Source of the DNA: a virus
Length of the DNA: 24,456 nt
IMG/VR virus record: IMGVR_UViG_3300024329_000055
Location: 1 to 24,456 of that record
Direction: 5' to 3' (one strand)
In this document: positions 8,015 to 16,065 of the stretch, one piece after another
Layout: each line of letters starts with the position of its first letter
How positions within the stretch are numbered: the stretch's first letter is position 1
Program-made: the position numbers and the translations under genes
The notes under the pieces: model-generated
What the model saw: only the letters and a program-made list of their open reading frames with translations
Told to the model about the DNA's origin: nothing
Database searches by the model: none

Positions 8015-10888
8015 ATACCATACATCTGGTTGAGCGTCAGACGGCTCAGTTTCAAATACTATAGTATTTTCTGATCTATACACCTCAAAGGTAATACAAG
8101 AGTTAGAACGTCTCTTAGGCTTTGAACCACAGGCTGTTGTTCCTGAAGTAATAAAACGTATCTCGTTTGTATTAGGGTCTTGAAACCATGCGTAGTAGTT
8201 AATGTCTTGACTACCATTACCAAAACCATAATTATTAGTGTCGCTTGTTTTTAATATAGGGTCATATTGATTTTCTATGTCAGCACCTCCACCTCCAACT
8301 TCTTGAGTTCCTGTGTTTATAATAGCACCTATATTGTCTCCATTCCACCACTCAATAATATTGTCATAATCTTTAGAGGCAGTCAAGGTGGTTTCTAGTC
8401 TATACTTTCTTCTCTCACAACTTAAATTTCCATCTCCAGAACCTCTCCTTGTAAAGTCAAAGTCTATTTTTATTCTACTACCAGATGGTATGTCAAAAGG
8501 AGAGTAATTTCCTAAGTTATCTGGAGTTCCAGACAACCCTCTATATACTCCAATAACAGATTGGTTTCTTTTTTTTGATACAGAGCATTGTTTTCCTGGT
8601 AAAATAAATGGGTCATCTCCTAATTGCACAGAAAAGTCTTGAGCTTTTATTTTCATATAAGTTCCTGCAGGAATAGAAATATCTTCACCATCAGAATTTT
8701 GTGGTGCAGGGTCTAAAAAATCAGCCTCTTTAGCTTCCTTTTCTAAAACTGTTGCGTATGAGCATCTTAATAAAGGTCCTTGAGTATCAACCTTTACAAT
8801 ATACCTGTCACCCGTTTCAACCTTTCTTTGGTTTTCTCCTTCTAATAAAAAATACGTCTCATTAGTCGTTGGGTCTATAAAATATATGCTAGTGTAAATA
8901 GTCTCGTAATTTTCTCTACTAGGCTTTATAGCAAACTTATATTTTGTAGCCCAATATGGTGGTTTTTGTTGGGTAGGTATTGTTACCCTTATAGAATTTT
9001 TTTGATCAGAAAACCCACATGGAATATGTTCACTATTGTTAGGACTAACCAAAGCAGTAGATGACCTGTTAAAATTATCCATGTAAACAATTCCTATTTC
9101 ATAATCTCTGTTACTATGTAAACTTCTAGTGTTGCTTATTGTTTGAAAAGAAACCTCTGCAAAATTCCAACTAAAATACTCGTATGCATTTTGCGTAGGA
9201 TTATTAGTAGCATCCACCCTTCTCATAGCAATCAATTCTATTCCTATTGTGTTTGATCCTGGTGATGTTATAATAGCCAACGGCTGATTTGCTGCAGATA
9301 TACCACTCTCAAACTTAGTCCAACTAGTAGGCTGTGAGCTGTCTAAAATATTTGGTATAGCACAGTTAATTACGTCTGTTAAAGTAGACCCTTGACATGA
9401 TGTTTCGTCTCCTGGGTGAGAACTATATACAGGTTTTATGTTTGACGCAATACCTATTTTTTCTTGAAAGTCTATACTTGTAGCTAGTTCGTATACACTA
9501 TTAAAAGATTGAGGTAATACATATGTAAATATAATATCCGTATTAACAGTTGTTTCAGACGGAGTATTTCCTGAAAAGGAGTTATGAATAAAACTTGCGT
9601 CAATAGAAATAAGAGAACCAGAAACTAAGTCTAATTCCTCTAAATCAATAATTAATTGAGCATTAGGTATGTTTGTAGTTGATCCAAAAGTATAACCCAC
9701 ATTCCCAAATGTATCTAAAACTTCTTCACGACCTATAAGTTCTGAAACTAATTCTGTTTCATACTCAAGTCTAACAGGAGAATTACTAACATCAACGAGG
9801 TTGTAGTTTTCAATATAATTACCATACATTAATCTATTCCCCATTAAAGTTTGAGCTTGAGCTAATAAAGGAACATTGTCATATAATCTAAGTAATTCAG
9901 ATTCAGGAAGTATAGTAAATATTTTACTATTTCTAAAAACAAAAGTATAGTTAGTATTGTCAGCAAGACCTAGCTCTGATTTTTTTAATTTTTCTATAAC
10001 CCTAATTACAGTACCACTGCTGTCTTTAAATAACAAATCAATAGCTGTAACCAATGAACTACCTGAGTTGTATGTTATAATTGCAGTGTTAAACCTATTT
10101 GTTACTCCCTCGTTTAAATATGACTTAGAACTAAACTCAAAAGGGTTTGTAAAAAATGCTGCGTCTGAAAACTGTGACGTAGCTGAGTACTCATCGTCTT
10201 GGTACTCATACCTATAGGCAAATGAAATAAACCGTTCTTCTAAGTAATTTTCTTCACCACCACTTGTAGTGGTCATTTCAATAGTTGGCGCACTATGGGG
10301 CGGTTTTTTTATAACCAAAAAAGACTCAAAAAATAATTCTGGACTACCATCTCCATCAACCAAAGGTGTACCACTTGGAGATTTATAGTTGCGCTGCGTG
10401 TTTAAAAACCTAGGTGGATTATAATTGTCTGTCCAAAACAATAAGCCATCCACTAAATTTATTCCTGTAATAAGATGTTTTTCATTAAAGTTTAAAACTG
10501 TTTCAGTAGGATTTACACTTTTATTTGAAACACTAATAACATGATACACTAAGTTTTCTGTAGATAAATTATACGACAGTATTAAGTCAAGCTTACCTGT
10601 TGGAGATGAAGTAAAATCAGAGTCATGAATAAACCAATATAACGTTTCATTAGCACCATCCTCGTAAGCACCAATACACCTAGCACTAGTGCTTAAAAGC
10701 TCTCCCTGATAACCTATACTTGTAAGCTTAGTGTTTCCTTTTGAGTTTTCAAGAGCACCCACCTCAGTAGACTCAGAAGAACCTAGTCTAACATTTAATG
10801 CATCAATATACTGACCGTTTGGAACAAGTCGTTCATCAACGGATTTATTCATCTTACCTGCTATAAAATTTCTTTGAAATGTAGCCAT
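8012..10888 (-). CDS. Large tail tubular/nozzle (stabilization-type) protein, N-terminal part
   Basis: A 958-aa protein. Residues 5-52 hold a block typical of this family in marine podoviruses and crAss-like phages: GKMNKSVDERLVPNGQYIDA, then ALNVRLGSSES and EVGALENSKGN. The rest is beta-rich, with repeated YxxxNLST- and LFWTDN-type segments reminiscent of a beta-propeller, as in T7 gp12-like nozzle proteins. It directly follows the second adaptor gene with one base between. Family members are commonly longer than this and continue into the NCFAFGNGVES domain encoded immediately downstream in the same frame, so the TAA at 8012-8014 probably truncates or partitions the protein. The tail role is well supported by context; naming it nozzle or stabilization protein is inference. 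Confidence 0.8.
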   Translation of the reverse strand: MATFQRNFIAGKMNKSVDERLVPNGQYIDALNVRLGSSESTEVGALENSKGNTKLTSIGYQGELLSTSARCIGAYEDGANETLYWFIHDSDFTSSPTGKLDLILSYNLSTENLVYHVISVSNKSVNPTETVLNFNEKHLITGINLVDGLLFWTDNYNPPRFLNTQRNYKSPSGTPLVDGDGSPELFFESFLVIKKPPHSAPTIEMTTTSGGEENYLEERFISFAYRYEYQDDEYSATSQFSDAAFFTNPFEFSSKSYLNEGVTNRFNTAIITYNSGSSLVTAIDLLFKDSSGTVIRVIEKLKKSELGLADNTNYTFVFRNSKIFTILPESELLRLYDNVPLLAQAQTLMGNRLMYGNYIENYNLVDVSNSPVRLEYETELVSELIGREEVLDTFGNVGYTFGSTTNIPNAQLIIDLEELDLVSGSLISIDASFIHNSFSGNTPSETTVNTDIIFTYVLPQSFNSVYELATSIDFQEKIGIASNIKPVYSSHPGDETSCQGSTLTDVINCAIPNILDSSQPTSWTKFESGISAANQPLAIITSPGSNTIGIELIAMRRVDATNNPTQNAYEYFSWNFAEVSFQTISNTRSLHSNRDYEIGIVYMDNFNRSSTALVSPNNSEHIPCGFSDQKNSIRVTIPTQQKPPYWATKYKFAIKPSRENYETIYTSIYFIDPTTNETYFLLEGENQRKVETGDRYIVKVDTQGPLLRCSYATVLEKEAKEADFLDPAPQNSDGEDISIPAGTYMKIKAQDFSVQLGDDPFILPGKQCSVSKKRNQSVIGVYRGLSGTPDNLGNYSPFDIPSGSRIKIDFDFTRRGSGDGNLSCERRKYRLETTLTASKDYDNIIEWWNGDNIGAIINTGTQEVGGGGADIENQYDPILKTSDTNNYGFGNGSQDINYYAWFQDPNTNEIRFITSGTTACGSKPKRRSNSCITFEVYRSENTIVFETEPSDAQPDVWY

Positions 10889-10889
10889 A

Positions 10890-11813
10890 TTATTTTATCC
10901 ACTTATCTCTACCTCTAAGATTCATTAATAATCTTCCTGGGTGTATATTGCTTAATCTTATTTTTGCGTTTCTAAGAAGTGCTGATTTAGCTTTTCTAGC
11001 CCTGTTAACAACATATTCTTGTACTCCTAATTTACCGTTTAATATTTGATAACTAATATACGCATAAACATAATCTTCAAACAACTTATTTACAGTTACT
11101 TGAGTGTCGTCTCCACCTTCCATACCGTCAGACACATACTCTAATATACAACTATTGTTTGCCATAGTTGAATCAAAGTTTATAACGCCTGATTTTTTAT
11201 CAATTCTAAAAGTAGGATTAGCATTGGCTGTTTCAGTGTTAAGTCCAAACCTAGCACCAACAGCAAAATCAAAATACCAACACCCCTCATATTCGTAACC
11301 CATTAATCCATCATAAGGGCTAAGACTGTTTAAATATATGCTTGGTTTTTGACCTGTAATTCTTGAAAAATCTAAAGGAGAATACTCAGGCTGTAAAGCC
11401 TTTCCGTCTTGGTCAAAAAGTATTCTGTTGTCATTAGCCTGAAGGTAAGCTTTAGCTGAGTTTACTTGGATATTTTCCACCATAGGCCTTATAACTCCAT
11501 CTTGAAAGTAAGATATTCTAACCCAATTCACATAGTCTGAAGGCAATATAAATCTAAGGTCTTCAGAAACATTTAATTGGAGCACTTTAATTTCCTTAAA
11601 AGCATCATAGTTTAATTCCTGTATCGCTCTTTTTGCATGAAAAAGTATCTTATATCTTTCTTCATTATTTACTAAGGAATGATTACCAGAATACATTAAC
11701 TGATAGTTTACAACTATATCTTTCAATGAAACATACTGATATGATCCCCAATTAGAATCTTCAGGAGCATTACCTCCATTTTCGTAGTAATCGTATTGGC
11801 TAAGGTATGACAT
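10890..11813 (-). CDS. Tail tubular/adaptor protein (ring protein, gp11-like)
   Basis: A 307-aa protein with conserved blocks of the marine-phage adaptor family: YVSLKDIVVNYQLMY at ~27-41, LFHAKRAIQELNYD at 57-70, LPSDYVNWVRISYFQDG just after residue 90, and a basic C-terminus ending MNLRGRDKWIK. These proteins are thought to bridge portal and tail. It starts 2 nt after the preceding adaptor gene and ends one base before the nozzle gene, so the three are co-translated. The order (adaptor, adaptor, nozzle) fits a podovirus neck. The precise ring position cannot be told from sequence. Confidence 0.8.
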   Translation of the reverse strand: MSYLSQYDYYENGGNAPEDSNWGSYQYVSLKDIVVNYQLMYSGNHSLVNNEERYKILFHAKRAIQELNYDAFKEIKVLQLNVSEDLRFILPSDYVNWVRISYFQDGVIRPMVENIQVNSAKAYLQANDNRILFDQDGKALQPEYSPLDFSRITGQKPSIYLNSLSPYDGLMGYEYEGCWYFDFAVGARFGLNTETANANPTFRIDKKSGVINFDSTMANNSCILEYVSDGMEGGDDTQVTVNKLFEDYVYAYISYQILNGKLGVQEYVVNRARKAKSALLRNAKIRLSNIHPGRLLMNLRGRDKWIK

Positions 11814-11815
11814 AA

Positions 11816-12538
11816 TTATTTTTCGCTATTATTTTCAGTAGCCTCTGCAGCTCCTGCGTATTGAACAACTGATGCCTCTCTTATTGAAACTCCTGCATAT
11901 TGTAGTATTTTCATTGTTAAATCAGTGGCATCATCTGGAAACAATTCAAAGTCTTGATAGTCAGGTTGAGTTTGGTCAAACACTGGCTCACTATTGTTAC
12001 CTAAGTCTACATAAGTCCATTTTGGTGGCTTAGGGTAACGTATGTATTGACACGTAACTGTTGGGGCTACTGTCAAAGATGGATATATTGTTGCAATATT
12101 TCCTTGAGTTGTATACGCAGGAAACATTGTAGAAGGTGCAGTTAAAGGAGAGGAGTTAAGTAATAATATTTTACCCTGCTCAACTCTTTCTAACTCTGTA
12201 CCCCCTATAAATATTTTATTAATTAAATAAAAGTCTGAACCTGTGGTTGCAAGTGAAGGTAAAAAAAATCTATCAGTAGCACCTCCATTTTGACTTAAAT
12301 TTGATGTTACTGAAAAAAAATCAATAACCTCTACATAACCTTTTTTTATGTCTGCATAGCCTGTACCTGAAGTTCTTTGGTTCTCTTTATTTATTTGGTA
12401 ATTATACGCATAAAAATAGTCCTCAAATAAATCCATTTGAGCCTGTTGTGCATATAGATTGAAATCTTGTGGAGATATGTAGCCGTAGTTGTTTTTATTT
12501 AATACGGCTAAAACTGTATTTCTAATATCGTTTATCAT
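11816..12538 (-). CDS. Head-tail connector/ring protein
   Basis: A 240-aa protein with a conserved N-terminal block NKNNYGYISPQDFNLYAQQA (14-33), then DLFEDYFYAYNYQINKEN, and a C-terminal block with IRYPKPPKWTY, YQDFELFPDD and LQYAGVSIRE. I recognise this combination as a head-proximal ring or adaptor family in flavobacterial and crAss-like phages. It heads the tail operon, downstream of a stacked terminator and promoter. The ATG at 12538 lies 17 nt from the promoter box, giving a short leader and supporting this start. The last ~15 residues are acidic and disordered. Confidence 0.78.
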   Translation of the reverse strand: MINDIRNTVLAVLNKNNYGYISPQDFNLYAQQAQMDLFEDYFYAYNYQINKENQRTSGTGYADIKKGYVEVIDFFSVTSNLSQNGGATDRFFLPSLATTGSDFYLINKIFIGGTELERVEQGKILLLNSSPLTAPSTMFPAYTTQGNIATIYPSLTVAPTVTCQYIRYPKPPKWTYVDLGNNSEPVFDQTQPDYQDFELFPDDATDLTMKILQYAGVSIREASVVQYAGAAEATENNSEK

Positions 12539-12555
12539 CCTAACTATTATTTACA

Positions 12556-12563
12556 CAAAGATA
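12556..12563 (-). promoter_or_regulatory. Bacteroidetes-type -7 promoter box for the tail operon
   Basis: Minus-strand TATCTTTG lies 17 nt before the ATG at 12538 and 3 nt after the T-run of the preceding terminator. It is identical to the boxes at 4502-4509 and 22872-22879. The upstream region is the terminator's T-tract, and no -33 TTG is seen. Confidence 0.62.
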
Positions 12564-12566
12564 GTT

Positions 12567-12599
12567 AAAAAAAAAAAGAGGTCTTAAAATAGACCCCTT
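12567..12599 (-). terminator. Intrinsic terminator after the 249-aa gene
   Basis: On the minus strand AAGGGGTCT, a 6-nt loop ATTTTA, then AAGACCTC-type complement and a run of 11 T. The stem is 9 bp with one G-U pair (arms 12591-12599 and 12576-12584; T-run 12567-12577). It separates the head genes from the tail promoter. Confidence 0.82.
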
Positions 12600-12632
12600 A
12601 CTTTTACTAAACACTATAGTTCCCTAATACAA

Positions 12633-13382
12633 TTACGAGTCTAGTATTTTTTCTAAAATCTTTAAAGATTCAACACCATCATCAGTTTGGAAATATGATG
12701 ATACTATATAAATTGGGTCTTCTCCAAAAGGTATTACACATAGTCGTGTTTTGTTAGTTTTGGTAGCAAACCACACTTCTTTATTTTTGTTTCTGTATTT
12801 AATAAGACCTTGTTCAAACAACTTATGTACAGTTGCTTGTAGCTTTAATACAGGGTCGTTTATAACCGACATAAAATCTTGAGGTTCTCTTTTAGCATAA
12901 ACTAATATATCTCTCTTCATTTCATCCGTACTAACTCTAGATGGGTCTTTTTGAAACAATACTCTTGTTAAAGTCTCTAGTTGTGATATAGACAAAGAAC
13001 GAGCTTCTATCATTGCGTCAAGCTCTATGTTAATGTTTTCAACAATTTCTTGAGCATCTTTTGCATTATCTAATTCTTTAAACTTAATACCATTGTGGGG
13101 GTGAACATCTAAGAATCTTTGTAATACTTGGTTAGATTTAGGTACTCTTAAAAATCCATCCTCAAAAACAACAGGCTCTATAATTGCATTACCATCTTGC
13201 TCATCCACAAAAGGTGAAGCTTGATTTCTAGCATAACGTAATTCTCTGTTTATTCCTGTCTCAGGGTCAACCCAAAGTAATGGGAATCTTCTAGTGTGTC
13301 TAGTTGCAAGCATGAAAGATAAAGGTGCTGCATTCCTTGTTAACTTGTAGACCTTGTCTACTCTTTTTACTGTAGTTTTCAT
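12633..13382 (-). CDS. Conserved phage head-region protein of unknown function
   Basis: A 249-aa protein with a conserved N-terminal half: PLSFMLATRHTRRFPLLWVD (20-39), LRYARNQASPFVDEQ (48-62), VVFEDGFLRV (71-80) and LQRFLDVHP (~87-95). A helical middle follows (EIVENINIELDAMIEARSLS), with a C-terminal part that could be a winged-helix-like segment (LQATVHKLFEQGLIKYRN). The N-terminal block recurs in marine phages directly downstream of the capsid gene. It lies between two intrinsic terminators, so it is either read through from the capsid transcript or made from an unseen promoter. No enzyme motif is visible; a head decoration, completion or DNA-binding role would be a guess. Confidence 0.7.
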   Translation of the reverse strand: MKTTVKRVDKVYKLTRNAAPLSFMLATRHTRRFPLLWVDPETGINRELRYARNQASPFVDEQDGNAIIEPVVFEDGFLRVPKSNQVLQRFLDVHPHNGIKFKELDNAKDAQEIVENINIELDAMIEARSLSISQLETLTRVLFQKDPSRVSTDEMKRDILVYAKREPQDFMSVINDPVLKLQATVHKLFEQGLIKYRNKNKEVWFATKTNKTRLCVIPFGEDPIYIVSSYFQTDDGVESLKILEKILDS

Positions 13383-13405
13383 TTGATAAAATTTAATTTA
13401 ATTTA

Positions 13406-13438
13406 TAAAAAAGGAGTCTCTTTGAAGAGACCCCCTTT
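13406..13438 (-). terminator. Intrinsic terminator after the major capsid gene
   Basis: The minus strand reads AAAG, GGGGTCTCT, loop TCAA, AGAGACTCC, then TTTTTT. The stem is 9 bp with one G-U pair and is extended by A-T pairs. It starts 15 nt after the capsid stop. Its strength is consistent with capping a highly expressed capsid transcript while allowing some readthrough to the 249-aa gene. Confidence 0.82.
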
Positions 13439-13453
13439 CATTTGTTGGTATTC

Positions 13454-14911
13454 TTAATCTTGGAAGATGAAGAAGTTATTTGCACCTAAAGTACAAACTG
13501 CTCTTTCACTCAAGAAGTTTACTTCCATCGCATCTAAGTCAGATGTTCTTGCACCTCCTGCTGAACCAGTGATCCAAGTTTTGTAACGTCTGTCTTCAGT
13601 TTCAGAAGCTCTGTATCGAACATGTAAGAATGGTCTCTTAGCGTTCTTTCCAAGGATTTGGTCATAAACAGTTGTAGAACCTGCAGGTACTAACAATCCG
13701 TTGATGCTTCCTGTACCATCAACTCCCCCACGCATTGTTGGGTCGTTTAAGTATTTCCAGTCAGACTTGTAAAAGTCATAACCTCTACGGAATCCTGTAA
13801 ATCCTAAGTTAAGTGCCATCTCCTCATCATTGTCAAAAAGACCATAAGAAGTTCCACCTGCTCCATAAGAGTTTTGAGCTGCTAACATATCATCGATGTC
13901 AAATCCAAAGTCTCTGTTCAAGAAAATTACATTCTCTTCAATAGCACCTTGCTTGTCTAAACGTGAAATGATTGCGTCAAAGTCTGCTAAAGCATTAGGG
14001 TTTCCACCTGCCCATACATTACCTCTTTGTTGTACTACATAAAATACACCTTCAGACCCTTTGTCTCCAACTTGGTCAGATGTAGTTTGTGTTACAACAC
14101 CAGAACCTGCTTCAGCAGGAACTGCTTCAATCATTGCAGTTTCTAAATAGTCATCGTAACGTAAACGAGTTTCGTGCTCAGACTTCAAGTACCATAAGTA
14201 ACCTGTTGCTCCATTTTCAGTAGTAACCTCAATCCATCCGATTTGAGCCATATCAGAACCTGATACTGCATACTTATCTTTGATGATAATTGGAGAGTTT
14301 TCGAAGATGAAATCGTCAGCTTCTAATGAACCTTGCATTCCATTTGTTCCTTTCTTAAATTCAGAACCATATATGAAAATACTTGCATCAGCATTTCCTA
14401 ATCCTGAACCACCTGTATAACCACCTGCATCGTAGAATGCAACAGTGAATTGGTTGTTTGCAAGGTCAACTGCTATTACAATAGCTTTGAACTCCCCTGA
14501 TCCATCGTTGTTTACAACAACAACTGTTTGACCAACTCTAATTGCAATCTGAACTGTTGCACCAGAACCTGTTTGTACAGTTGAACCTGCAGGGTTAAGA
14601 ACGTCATTTACTTGGAAAACTGCTTCTCCACCTGCTACTACTGCTGCAGTACCACAATCAACGTACTTGGTGTGTAATCTTCCTTGCTCTGCCCATTTGA
14701 TAAGGTCTGAGTTAGAAGGCATTTCTGCTCCTACCATTCTAATGAATGAGGAGATTGTTCTGTTACCATATCTTTCGAATTCTTTTTCGTAAGTATCTGG
14801 TAAATACTGATTCAAAAAGTTGAAGTCAGTAATGTAATTCGAAGCCAAAGGTGTTTGATGCGAACTTGGTTGCAAATCAAAACCTGGCGTAGCTTGGACT
14901 GATCCTGCCAT
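13454..14911 (-). CDS. Major capsid protein (HK97-fold, crAss-like/marine podovirus type)
   Basis: A 485-aa protein, close to the ~490 aa usual for crAss-like capsid proteins. The N-arm region holds YGNRTISSFIRMVGAEMP (48-65) and SDLIKWAEQGRLHTKY (68-83), which I recognise from capsid proteins of this group. It is followed by a beta-rich Gly/Val/Thr segment (~90-190, possibly an inserted domain) and a C-terminal half with FGFDIDDMLAAQNSYGAGG and RPFLHVRYRASETEDRRYKT. Position after portal and scaffold, and its own strong terminator, fit the major capsid gene. Codon choice is less AT-biased than in neighbours, with more GGT/GTT/CGT, as expected for high expression. The A-rich leader has no Shine-Dalgarno sequence. 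Confidence 0.88.
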   Translation of the reverse strand: MAGSVQATPGFDLQPSSHQTPLASNYITDFNFLNQYLPDTYEKEFERYGNRTISSFIRMVGAEMPSNSDLIKWAEQGRLHTKYVDCGTAAVVAGGEAVFQVNDVLNPAGSTVQTGSGATVQIAIRVGQTVVVVNNDGSGEFKAIVIAVDLANNQFTVAFYDAGGYTGGSGLGNADASIFIYGSEFKKGTNGMQGSLEADDFIFENSPIIIKDKYAVSGSDMAQIGWIEVTTENGATGYLWYLKSEHETRLRYDDYLETAMIEAVPAEAGSGVVTQTTSDQVGDKGSEGVFYVVQQRGNVWAGGNPNALADFDAIISRLDKQGAIEENVIFLNRDFGFDIDDMLAAQNSYGAGGTSYGLFDNDEEMALNLGFTGFRRGYDFYKSDWKYLNDPTMRGGVDGTGSINGLLVPAGSTTVYDQILGKNAKRPFLHVRYRASETEDRRYKTWITGSAGGARTSDLDAMEVNFLSERAVCTLGANNFFIFQD

Positions 14912-14933
14912 AATTTTTATTTTTTTAAATTAA

Positions 14934-16010
14934 TTATTTTCTTTTTATACTTCTAATTTTAAGTCCTCTTCCACTCTCTGTGTTTAAAGACTTAAATTGT
15001 GTTCCTCCTTTGCTTGTCACTTCTGGTGCTCTACGATCAGACATATTAATATTTTTTGTCTTACGCATCACATCTTCTGTGGCATTAGCTTTACCTTGCT
15101 CATAAAAGAACTTAGCAAATTTTTCAGGATTCTGTGCAATTGCTATACTCCTATGAAACCCTTTTGAATCTTTTAAAAGACCATCGTCATCTAAATACTT
15201 GGCTGCCCAACTACCTGGATTTAATGCATTCTTTTTTAACTCATCAGTACTGCTTGGAGAAAATGTTATTGTTTCTTCACCTATATTAAATTCAAAACCT
15301 TTGAACTCAGGTGTAAATACTTCTAACGTCTTGGAGTCGTAAAGCTCTTTCTTTCTAGCAGTCTCTTCTTCATAAGACTTCGCATTTGCGATGTATTGCT
15401 TATAGCCTTCCATTTCTTTATCAGATACATTTGAAGCCTGCGTTTCACTTGACTCAAGTGGATGCTTGTACTTTTCTTGCATTCCTTTAAAATAATCTTT
15501 TGCCTTAGCAATAGCTTTTTTCTTCTTTAACTTAATTTTCTTTATAACTGCTTCTTCATCTAAGTCTTTATCAAAAGAATAGTCATCCATCAAGGTTTCT
15601 ATATCCTCTTCATCAAGACCATCTTCCGTAGCACGCAAATAATCTTTAAGTAAAGAATCAGGGTTCGCTTCATCAAAATCTTTTTGTAGTTCTACAAAAT
15701 CTTTGATTCCTCTCCCTGTATCTTTTTTATATTTAAAGTAAGCAGCGACATCTTCAGGTAATTCTTCCTGAGTTTCTCGCTCACTCATTAACTCATCAAA
15801 TGAATTAATTTCTTTATTATATCTTTTACCAATATATGAAAGAACGTCTTTCTCATTTAATTCAGTAGGTTCATCTGTTGCTTTTGGTTCATCTGTCGCT
15901 TTTGGAGTATCATCTTTAAGACCTTCTTCATGCTTATCTAAAAGCTCTTGTTCTACCTGTTGTACAGACTTTTCTTCTCCTACTTTTACTTCTTTTACTG
16001 TAAATTCCAT
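14934..16010 (-). CDS. Capsid scaffolding protein (candidate)
   Basis: A 358-aa, highly charged, acidic N-terminal and helical protein. It includes a short tandem repeat, KATDEP twice at ~38-49, and many Glu/Lys runs. A Lys-rich segment (KKIKLKKKKAIAKAKDYF) lies near residues 160-178, and the C-terminus is basic (RGLKIRSIKRK). Acidic helical bodies with a basic C-terminal capsid-binding tail, encoded between portal and major capsid, are typical of scaffolding proteins. No Ser/His protease motif is seen. The ATG at 16010 lies 20 nt after a promoter box with a leader shared by other genes. Function is inferred from composition and position. Confidence 0.75.
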   Translation of the reverse strand: MEFTVKEVKVGEEKSVQQVEQELLDKHEEGLKDDTPKATDEPKATDEPTELNEKDVLSYIGKRYNKEINSFDELMSERETQEELPEDVAAYFKYKKDTGRGIKDFVELQKDFDEANPDSLLKDYLRATEDGLDEEDIETLMDDYSFDKDLDEEAVIKKIKLKKKKAIAKAKDYFKGMQEKYKHPLESSETQASNVSDKEMEGYKQYIANAKSYEEETARKKELYDSKTLEVFTPEFKGFEFNIGEETITFSPSSTDELKKNALNPGSWAAKYLDDDGLLKDSKGFHRSIAIAQNPEKFAKFFYEQGKANATEDVMRKTKNINMSDRRAPEVTSKGGTQFKSLNTESGRGLKIRSIKRK

Positions 16011-16030
16011 ATGATTAAATTTAATTGTTA

Positions 16031-16038
16031 CAAATATA
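16031..16038 (-). promoter_or_regulatory. Bacteroidetes-type -7 promoter box for scaffold and capsid genes
   Basis: The minus strand reads TATATTTG 20 nt before the ATG at 16010. The leader is TAACAATTAAATTTAATCAT, closely similar to the leader of the gene at 21783, which also has TATATTTG. It would give a capsid-rich transcript ending at the terminator near 13406-13438. Confidence 0.6.
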
Positions 16039-16065
16039 AGAAAAAAATAATACGGTTTTTTTACA

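Noticed and set aside
16039-16065. A/T hairpin after the portal gene as a terminator
   Set aside because: The pairing is A/T only, with no G+C stem, and it overlaps the promoter region.
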